Shown here: one piece after another, positions 12,755 through 18,389 of the stretch
Numbering within the stretch: the stretch's first letter is position 1
How the letters are laid out: every line of letters starts with the position of its first letter
Assembly (NCBI GenBank): GCA_964456815.1
Contig: CAYWCO010000013.1
Span: forward strand, 1-18,389
Reading direction: 5' to 3'
From: CAVTZP01 sp964456815
GTDB taxonomy: Bacteria; Chloroflexota; Dehalococcoidia; Dehalococcoidales; BS750m-G39
DNA length: 18,389 nt
The notes under the pieces: model-generated
What the model was told of the DNA's origin: nothing
Seen by the model: only the letters and a program-made list of their open reading frames with translations
Database searches by the model: none
Translations under genes and position numbers: made by a program

Positions 12755-15294
12755 ACCCAGCCAACAAGCCACTGGTTGACCGCACCCGTATTGCCCGGGC
12801 TATCTTCGCCGCCGCTGAGTCCATGGGCATAAGTGACAGGCAGGTGGTGGAGCGGCTGACAAACCAGGTAATTGAGCGCCTGGAAAAAACAGGGGATGAA
12901 TACCTGCTAGCCTTACCGGGGATGGAAGACCTGGTGGGGAAGCGTACCCGCCGCCAGCGTCTGCCCACCGATGCCGAAATTGAAGCCATGGTCAAGGAGA
13001 TCCTAGCTGCTGAAGAGCCAACCAAACGAGAGGAGGTCAAGACTAAGGTGGAACCAACTAGCGTAGTTAAGACCAGAATTAAGCCCGCAGCCGGCATCGG
13101 TCTCAGCGATAACGCGGTTCAGGTGCTGGAAAGAAGGTATCTGGAGAAGGATAAGCAGGGGAAGGTCATTGAAACGCCGGAGAAAATGTTCCGCCGGGTG
13201 GCAGGGGCTATCGCCTCGGCTGAGCTTAACTATAATCCCAAGGCGGATGTCAAGGCGTGGGAGGAGGGGTTCTACCAGCTGATGGCAAGCCTTGAGTTCC
13301 TGCCCAACTCCCCCACCCTGATGAACGCCGGGCGGGAGCTGGGGCAGCTTTCCGCCTGCTTCGTCATTCCCGTGGGGGACTCAATGGAGTCCATCTTCAA
13401 TGCGGTAAAGTATACCGCCCTCATCCACAAGAGCGGTGGCGGGACCGGGTTTTCCTTCAGCCGCCTGAGACCGAAGGGCGACTTTGTCAAGTCCACCTCG
13501 GGTGTAGCCAGCGGTCCGGTCTCGTTTATGGAGGTCTTTGACACCACCACCGATGTCACCAAGCAGGGAGGGACGCGGCGGGGGGCAAACATGGCTATCC
13601 TTAATATTGACCACCCCGACATTATGGAGTTCATAACCGCCAAGGGTGACCCTACCGCCTTTACTAACTTTAACCTCTCGGTAGCGGTAACCAATGAGTT
13701 CATGGAGGCAGTCAAGGCAGGCAAGGACTACAACCTGCTAAGTCCACGCACCAGGGAGGTGGTAAAAAAGCTCAACGCCAGGGAAGTCTTTGACAAGATA
13801 GTGGACATGGCGTGGAAGACCGGCGACCCCGGCATTGTCTTCATTGACCAGATAAATAAGGTTAACCCCACCCCACAACTGGGCAGCATTGAGTCCACCA
13901 ACCCCTGCGGCGAGCAGCCACTGCTGCCCTATGAGTCATGCAACCTCGGTTCAATTAACCTGGCCAAGATGCTGCGAGCCAGCAACGGAGGTTTTGAGAT
14001 TGATTACCCCAAGCTGGCGGAGACGGTAAAGGTTGCCGTCAGGTTCCTGGATAACGTTATTGACGTCAATAAATTCCCCCTGCCCCAGATAGATGAGATG
14101 ACCAAGAAAACGAGAAAGATAGGGCTGGGGGCGATGGGATTCGCCGACATGCTAATTGACCTCGGCGTCCCCTATGACTCGGAGGAGGCGCTAAAGGTTG
14201 CCTCCGAGATTATGCGTTTTATCCAGGATGAGGCAACCAAGGCGTCAGTGGAACTGGCTAAGGAGCGGGGCATTTTCCCCGCCTTCAGCGGCAGTATCCA
14301 TGACAGGGATGGTGGTCCCCGGGTGAGGAATGCCTCCTGCACCACCATCGCCCCCACCGGCACCCTGAGCATAATCGCCGGCTGCTCCAGCGGCATTGAG
14401 CCCCTCTTCGCCCTGAGCTACACCAGAAATATCCTTGACGGCACCAAGTTCGTTGAGGTGAACCCCTATTTTGAAGAAGCTGCCAGAAAGGGAGGCTTCT
14501 ACTCCAAGGAGCTGATGCAGAAGCTGGCGGAGGGTGATCACCTCAGCGATATTGAGGGCGTGCCCGACGAAATCAAGCGTCTTTTTGTTACCGCCCACGA
14601 GATAAGCCCGGAGTGGCATGTGAGGGTGCAAGCCGCCTTCCAGCGCTCTACCGATAATGCCGTTTCCAAGACGGTCAACTTCCCCCACGAGGCTACCAGG
14701 GAAGAAATCGCCCGGGTCTATATGATGGCTTTTGAGGAGGGGCTGAAGGGGATAACCATCTACCGGGACCGGAGCCGCGACGCCCAGGTACTGGTCACGG
14801 GCAGGGAGGATAAGGTGGAAGGGGTGGCGCTTACGCCGAGGAAAAGACCGGTTGAGACCAGAGGGACTGTCGCCCGGGTTAATACCGGCTGTGGTTCTCT
14901 TTATATCACGGTGGCTTATGATGACATGGGTATCTTTGAGGTCTTCGCCACCCTGGGCAAGTCCGGCGGTTGCGCCTCAGCCCAGCTTGAAGCCACCTGC
15001 CGCCTGATAACACTGGCGCTGCGGTGCGGGGTGGATGTCGCCTCGGTGGTAAAGCAGCTGAAGGGCATCCGCTGCCCCTCCATCGCCTGGGATGAGGGTA
15101 AGTCCATACTCTCCTGCGCCGACGCTATTGCCAGCGTCCTAGAAAAACACACCGTCGACGAAACCACCCCGCCCCCAACGGAGGACTACGGGCTGGTCAA
15201 GAACCTCGCCGGGCAGTGCCCCGACTGCGGCAACCTGCTCAGGTATCAGGAGGGGTGCTACATCTGCCCGAGCTGCGGGTATACGAAGTGCTAG
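12751..15294 (+). CDS. nrdJ: Adenosylcobalamin-dependent (class II) ribonucleotide reductase
   Basis: NrdJ reduces ribonucleotides to deoxyribonucleotides using a cobalamin-generated thiyl radical, without oxygen dependence. The 847-residue protein has the active site NPCGEQ with radical C386 and E388. The redox pair is C203 (SACFV) and C397 (ESCNLGSINL); the 11-residue C386-C397 spacing agrees with characterised class II enzymes. Residues 1-115 precede the catalytic core and end in a charged linker; they resemble a divergent regulatory domain. The C-terminal TSCPD-type region (VNTGCGSLYITVAYDD, KSGGCASAQLEA) is followed by CPDCG and CPSCGYTKC zinc/redox cysteines. The start overlaps the nrdR stop. 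It requires B12. Confidence 0.96.
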   Translation: MNPANKPLVDRTRIARAIFAAAESMGISDRQVVERLTNQVIERLEKTGDEYLLALPGMEDLVGKRTRRQRLPTDAEIEAMVKEILAAEEPTKREEVKTKVEPTSVVKTRIKPAAGIGLSDNAVQVLERRYLEKDKQGKVIETPEKMFRRVAGAIASAELNYNPKADVKAWEEGFYQLMASLEFLPNSPTLMNAGRELGQLSACFVIPVGDSMESIFNAVKYTALIHKSGGGTGFSFSRLRPKGDFVKSTSGVASGPVSFMEVFDTTTDVTKQGGTRRGANMAILNIDHPDIMEFITAKGDPTAFTNFNLSVAVTNEFMEAVKAGKDYNLLSPRTREVVKKLNAREVFDKIVDMAWKTGDPGIVFIDQINKVNPTPQLGSIESTNPCGEQPLLPYESCNLGSINLAKMLRASNGGFEIDYPKLAETVKVAVRFLDNVIDVNKFPLPQIDEMTKKTRKIGLGAMGFADMLIDLGVPYDSEEALKVASEIMRFIQDEATKASVELAKERGIFPAFSGSIHDRDGGPRVRNASCTTIAPTGTLSIIAGCSSGIEPLFALSYTRNILDGTKFVEVNPYFEEAARKGGFYSKELMQKLAEGDHLSDIEGVPDEIKRLFVTAHEISPEWHVRVQAAFQRSTDNAVSKTVNFPHEATREEIARVYMMAFEEGLKGITIYRDRSRDAQVLVTGREDKVEGVALTPRKRPVETRGTVARVNTGCGSLYITVAYDDMGIFEVFATLGKSGGCASAQLEATCRLITLALRCGVDVASVVKQLKGIRCPSIAWDEGKSILSCADAIASVLEKHTVDETTPPPTEDYGLVKNLAGQCPDCGNLLRYQEGCYICPSCGYTKC

Positions 15295-15342
15295 GGGAAA
15301 ATCGCAATTTCACCCCGGAGACTATATAATGAAACCAGCATT

Positions 15343-16938
15343 ATGTCTTGGGATGAAATCAAAAAAGCGAGGCGGCGGCTCTCCCGGGAGCAGGGAACCA
15401 TCATCAAGGACTGGGGGGGTAGGGTCCCTGTCGCCCTGGTCTATCCCAACTCCTACTATCTGGGCATGTCCAACCTTGGAGTCCACACCATCTATCGCCT
15501 GCTCAATAGCTATAATGAGGTTGTCTGCGAGAGGGCTTTCTGGGAAGCCGAAAACAGGGACAAGCGGCTAACTCCCATATCCCTGGAGTCCCAGCGCCCG
15601 CTCTCCGACTTTGCCGTCCTTGCCTTCTCTATCTCTTATGAGCTTGACTATTTTAATATCGTCCATATTCTTAAAGCCAGCGGCATACCCCTTTATGCCG
15701 CCGACCGCGATGAGAGACATCCCCTGGTTATAGCCGGCGGCCCCTGCATTATAGCCAACCCCATGCCCCTCTCCCCCTTCTTTGACTGCCTGTGCATCGG
15801 TGAAGCCGAGCCCATAATCCCGGCGGTGCTGCCCGTCATAACCAAGGGCATCGGTGGCAAGAGGAGCGAACTGCTCAAGGCGCTGGCGGCACTGCCCGGT
15901 ATTTACGTCCCGCAATACCATTCAGGGAAGCCCGTAGCCCGGCAGTGGACAAAAAACCTGGACGACTTCCCTGTCGCTTCTACAATACTAACCCCGGACA
16001 CCGAGCTCGGCGAGCTTTATCTCATTGAGGTGGAGCGGGGGTGCAACTGGGGCTGCCGCTTTTGCCTTACCAGCCAAGCCTTCTATCCCATGCGCTATCG
16101 CTCCCTAGAAAATCTGATAGCTCAGGCCGAGGAGGGACTTAAATACCGAAAGCGCATCGGTCTGGTGGGAGCGGCGGTGTCAGACCACCCCCGCATAGAG
16201 GAGCTGTTATTAAAACTGGGGCAGATGGGGGCTGAGCTCTCCATGAGCTCACTGCGAATGGCTCCCCTCTCTTCCGTGGTACTGAGGGAGCTGGCTAAGG
16301 GAGAGGCGCGAACCGTCTCCCTTGCCCCCGAGGCTGGCTCCAACCGCCTGCGCCAGGTTATCAAAAAGAGCATCTCCGAGGATGATGTCTTAGAGGCGAT
16401 GGCTAAGGTGGCGGAGCAGGGGATAAGGCAGGTCAAGCTCTACTTCATGATCGGCTTGCCGTGGGAGACCGATGAGGACATAGAAGAGATTATAAGGCTG
16501 ACGCTAAAGTGCAAGGACATCCTTGATAAGCAGCAGGCCGGCTGCCGTATCGCCGTCACCGTTTCTCCCTTTGTGCCCAAGGCGGGTACCCCCTTCCAGT
16601 GGCTGCCCATGACCCCGACCTCTATCCTGAACCGGCGTTTGTCCCTGCTTAAAAATAGCCTGATGCCAAAGGGAGTCCAGATTAAAGGGGAAAGCCCGGC
16701 CTGGAGTCAGGTGCAGGGGGTCTTAAGCCGGGGGGACGAAAAAATAGCCGAGGTGCTGGCTAATATAGAGGAGGTATCTCTATCCGGCTGGCGTAAGGCA
16801 GCCGAAAAATACCAGCTAGACATTAATTATTATGTCAACCAGAGGTGGGATACCAAACAGAAGTTACCCTGGGCGATAATAGACCTAGGCGCTAAAACCG
16901 AACGCCTGAAAAAAGAGCTGGATAGAGCCCTCAGATAA
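15343..16938 (+). CDS. B12-binding-like/radical SAM protein (TIGR03960-like)
   Basis: The N-terminal half (to about residue 200) looks like a degenerate cobalamin-binding domain: VALVYPNSYYLGMSNLGVHT, then VIAGGPCIIANPMPLSPFFD and CIGEAEPIIP. The radical SAM cluster motif CNWGCRFC (C234, C238, C241) follows, then SLAPEAGSNRLRQVI and YFMIGLPWETDEDIEEII. This matches the style of the TIGR03960 family, whose reaction is unknown. Many relatives continue into a DUF2344 (TIGR03936) part, which is absent here at 531 residues. ATG 15343 lacks a good ribosome site; the nearest GGAG is at 15315-15318. It is 48 bp after nrdJ and may be cotranscribed. Confidence 0.85.
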   Translation: MSWDEIKKARRRLSREQGTIIKDWGGRVPVALVYPNSYYLGMSNLGVHTIYRLLNSYNEVVCERAFWEAENRDKRLTPISLESQRPLSDFAVLAFSISYELDYFNIVHILKASGIPLYAADRDERHPLVIAGGPCIIANPMPLSPFFDCLCIGEAEPIIPAVLPVITKGIGGKRSELLKALAALPGIYVPQYHSGKPVARQWTKNLDDFPVASTILTPDTELGELYLIEVERGCNWGCRFCLTSQAFYPMRYRSLENLIAQAEEGLKYRKRIGLVGAAVSDHPRIEELLLKLGQMGAELSMSSLRMAPLSSVVLRELAKGEARTVSLAPEAGSNRLRQVIKKSISEDDVLEAMAKVAEQGIRQVKLYFMIGLPWETDEDIEEIIRLTLKCKDILDKQQAGCRIAVTVSPFVPKAGTPFQWLPMTPTSILNRRLSLLKNSLMPKGVQIKGESPAWSQVQGVLSRGDEKIAEVLANIEEVSLSGWRKAAEKYQLDINYYVNQRWDTKQKLPWAIIDLGAKTERLKKELDRALR

Positions 16939-16960
16939 TTCCCAGATAATTACCGAGCCT

Positions 16961-17410
16961 CTAAAGCTGGATATCTCCACCGGATTTCGGCTTTTTACCC
17001 TGCCGGTACTGTCTCAATAGACTGGAGTACTTACCAAGCCAAGCTTTAACACCTAATTTCTGCAACCAAACGAGGTTATAAACCTTGGTATTATGCGGGA
17101 TTTCCTGAGCCCGGTCAGCACAAGGGGCTAGCTTCAGACAGGGGAAGTTCTCACACTCGTAGCAGAATTCCACCTTTTTGTCATTTACAGCACAGGCATA
17201 GGTATCACAAGCTGGCTCTCCCCCCGCTGCTTTTACTCGCCCCCGCATCGGGCGGCAACCAGCACAAACAAATACCTCTTCCACTGGAATACCTTGCCGC
17301 TCAGCTATCCTCTTTCGTAAGCTCTTATCAGTGCGGGCTTGGTATAGACGACAACTGCCACAATAAAGACCACAGGGGGCAATTAGTGCTCTTTCTTCAT
17401 CCCTAGCCAT
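16961..17410 (-). CDS. Cysteine-rich DUF3795 family protein
   Basis: A 149-residue protein with the DUF3795 pattern: CGLYCGSC near the N-terminus, CAGC in the middle, then CDTYAC and CYECENFPC. The spaced cysteines suggest zinc or Fe-S binding; no reaction is established for the family. It ends 22 bp from the convergent radical SAM gene with no clear terminator between them, and starts 23 bp after yqeY on the same strand. GGAG lies about 13 nt before the ATG, farther than ideal. Confidence 0.85.
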   Translation of the reverse strand: MARDEERALIAPCGLYCGSCRLYQARTDKSLRKRIAERQGIPVEEVFVCAGCRPMRGRVKAAGGEPACDTYACAVNDKKVEFCYECENFPCLKLAPCADRAQEIPHNTKVYNLVWLQKLGVKAWLGKYSSLLRQYRQGKKPKSGGDIQL

Positions 17411-17433
17411 CCCTAGTCTTTCTCCGTCTGGGG

Positions 17434-17895
17434 TTATGAACCAAGCAGCTCGGTTACTACCTCGTTTATCTCCCGCCCGTCGGCTTTGCCCTTGAGCTGA
17501 GCGATGAGCTTGGGCATGACCTTTCCCTTATCGCCGAGCCCCTGCGCCCCCACCTCCCCGATAACCTGTTTTGCCGCGGTTACAATATCTTCTCGGCTCA
17601 TCTGCTGGGGCTGGTATCCCTGAAGAATGTTTAGCTCGGCTTCTTCTTTAGCCACCAGGTCGGGGCGGTTCCCCTGCTTAAAGGCTTCAATGCTTTCTTT
17701 GCGCTGCCTGATTTCCTTGGCAATAACACCATAAACATCAGCGTCTTCCAGTTTTGCCTGGCGGGCGATTTCAGTATTATGAACAGCCGCTATCAACAAA
17801 CGGAGGACCGAGCACCTCACCTTGTCCCCTCCCCTTAATGCCTGCTTGAGGTCATCCGCCAGCTTTTGCTTTAATCCGGCTTCTTTCTGTTCCAT
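17434..17895 (-). CDS. yqeY: GatB/YqeY domain protein
   Basis: A 153-residue stand-alone YqeY protein, homologous to the tRNA-interacting tail of the GatB amidotransferase subunit. Typical segments are LKQALRGGDKVRCSVLRLL, IAKEIRQRKESIEAFKQGNRPDLVAKEEAE and a GKVMPKLIAQLKGKADGREI tail. Its function is not settled; a role linked to aminoacyl-tRNA or translation is inferred from the domain. It follows rpsU by 8 bp, an arrangement common across bacteria. Confidence 0.93.
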   Translation of the reverse strand: MEQKEAGLKQKLADDLKQALRGGDKVRCSVLRLLIAAVHNTEIARQAKLEDADVYGVIAKEIRQRKESIEAFKQGNRPDLVAKEEAELNILQGYQPQQMSREDIVTAAKQVIGEVGAQGLGDKGKVMPKLIAQLKGKADGREINEVVTELLGS

Positions 17896-17903
17896 GCTAT
17901 CTA

Positions 17904-18110
17904 CTATCTTCTTGAACTTCCTGGACCTCTTGAACTTCTAGCGGTCTTGCGTCTCTTGGCTGCTTCCTTTCGCTTGCGCTTGACGCTGGGCTTCTCATAG
18001 AATTCGCGGCGGCGCATCTCGGATAAGATGCCGTCTTGCTGCACCTTTTTGTTAAATCGCCGGAGCAAACTCTCAAAGCTCTCGCCGCCGCTGGCCCTTA
18101 CATTAGCCAC
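17904..18110 (-). CDS. rpsU: 30S ribosomal protein bS21
   Basis: A small basic protein of 68 residues with the S21 core ESFESLLRRFNKKVQQDG and REFYEKPSVKRKRKEAAKRR. bS21 is a late-assembling 30S protein near the mRNA exit region that helps initiation. The start is GTG (18108-18110), supported by AAGGAGGAGG about 7 nt upstream. The C-terminus carries a short duplication (SSRGPGSSRR) encoded by two AAGTTCAAGA repeats. It leads the operon with yqeY and the DUF3795 gene. Confidence 0.95.
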   Translation of the reverse strand: MANVRASGGESFESLLRRFNKKVQQDGILSEMRRREFYEKPSVKRKRKEAAKRRKTARSSRGPGSSRR

Positions 18111-18160
18111 ATAGCATCCTCCTCCTTCTCATAACCCTGACCATAACTCACTTTTTTGCA

Positions 18161-18187
18161 CCCAGAAAAATCTTCAATTTTCCTGGG
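18161..18187 (-). other. Hairpin in the rpsU leader
   Basis: CCCAG and AAAA arms pair with TTTT and CTGGG around a 7-nt loop with one mismatch, giving a roughly 10-bp stem between the rpsU promoter and its ribosome site. It has no following T-run on the - strand, so it is a leader structure rather than a terminator. A regulatory role is only possible. Confidence 0.4.
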
Positions 18188-18206
18188 AACCCGCTTATGT
18201 CACTAC

Positions 18207-18235
18207 ATTCTAGTCAGCTCAGACCCTCATGTCAA
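18207..18235 (-). promoter_or_regulatory. Promoter of the rpsU-yqeY-DUF3795 operon
   Basis: On the - strand, a perfect TTGACA (18230-18235), 17-bp spacer and TAGAAT (18207-18212, 5 of 6). Transcription would start near 18200, leaving a leader of about 90 nt before rpsU. Confidence 0.85.
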
Positions 18236-18264
18236 CCATAAGGAGAGGGGGAAGGTATTTATAG

Positions 18265-18304
18265 AAGAGGGGCGAAGCCCCTCTTAAACACCCCGCTTTC
18301 GGGG
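18265..18304. repeat. Two adjacent GC-rich hairpins at the right edge
   Basis: A perfect 9-bp stem AAGAGGGGC/GCCCCTCTT with a GAA loop (18265-18285), then CCCCG/CGGGG with a 4-nt loop (18291-18304). No T-run follows on either strand. They may be REP-like intergenic repeats or part of a terminator for a gene beyond the window. The remaining sequence 18305-18389 shows no gene. Confidence 0.5.
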
Positions 18305-18389
18305 GTAGGGAGAGAAAATTATAAGATAAGCCGCAGACGCCACGAGGGCGGAAATACCCACTCTATAACAAGCCGCAAAGCCCTAAGGG

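Noticed and set aside
12751..15294. An intein in nrdJ, a common intein host
   Set aside because: The catalytic motifs run at normal spacing and no splicing motifs are present; the extra length is at the N-terminus.

Overview
The window looks like chromosome from a Dehalococcoidia-type Chloroflexota bacterium. The evidence is the pairing of a minimal division cluster (mraZ, rsmH, a small unknown gene, ftsA, ftsZ) lacking every mur, mraY, ftsI, ftsW and ftsL gene with an nrdR-nrdJ cobalamin-dependent ribonucleotide reductase operon. This taxon is inferred from gene content and protein style; no search was run.

Layout. (1) 1-4254: division operon on the + strand. It has a sigma70-like promoter, 10-bp-phased MraZ boxes ahead of mraZ, ATGA/GTGA-type overlaps between the first three genes, and a hairpin terminator after ftsZ. 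(2) About 4278-12140: a 7.9 kb accessory island. It holds a membrane protein gene (-), then SNF2 helicase, ParB-like protein and ParB-HTH/beta-CASP nuclease fusion in a row (+). Next come a small excisionase-like HTH gene (-) divergent from a PAPS-reductase-like gene (+), and a second HTH gene (-) divergent from a SWIM zinc finger/DDE transposase gene (+). (3) 12141-15294: nrdR-nrdJ with two NrdR boxes exactly 31 bp apart. (4) 15343-16938: a radical SAM protein of the TIGR03960-like type. (5) 16961-18110, - strand: rpsU, yqeY and a cysteine-rich DUF3795 gene, probably one operon from a near-consensus promoter at 18207-18235. (6) 18236-18389: no gene seen, two hairpins.

The island looks like one mobile unit. 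A perfect 12-bp direct repeat (CCCTTGACAAAT) flanks it at 4266-4277 and 12141-12152, and the right copy is the -35 region of the nrdR promoter. Just inside each end lie three copies of a motif near TTGCCCCAAAAGTC, with the outermost copies inverted relative to each other. The transposase gene ends 7 bp from the right end.

The most interesting cargo is the three-gene set SNF2 ATPase, ParB-like DNA-binding protein, and ParB-HTH plus metallo-beta-lactamase/beta-CASP nuclease (5192-9176). A DNA-remodelling motor, a sequence-specific clamp or adaptor, and a metal-dependent nuclease on a mobile element fit a genome-defence or element-maintenance role. I do not recognise it as a named system. The neighbouring thiol/ATP-pyrophosphatase protein, of the broad superfamily containing DndC and SspD, could be a partner or separate cargo. 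Regulation inside the island is unusually legible: two divergent promoter pairs each carry repeated operator-like sequences.
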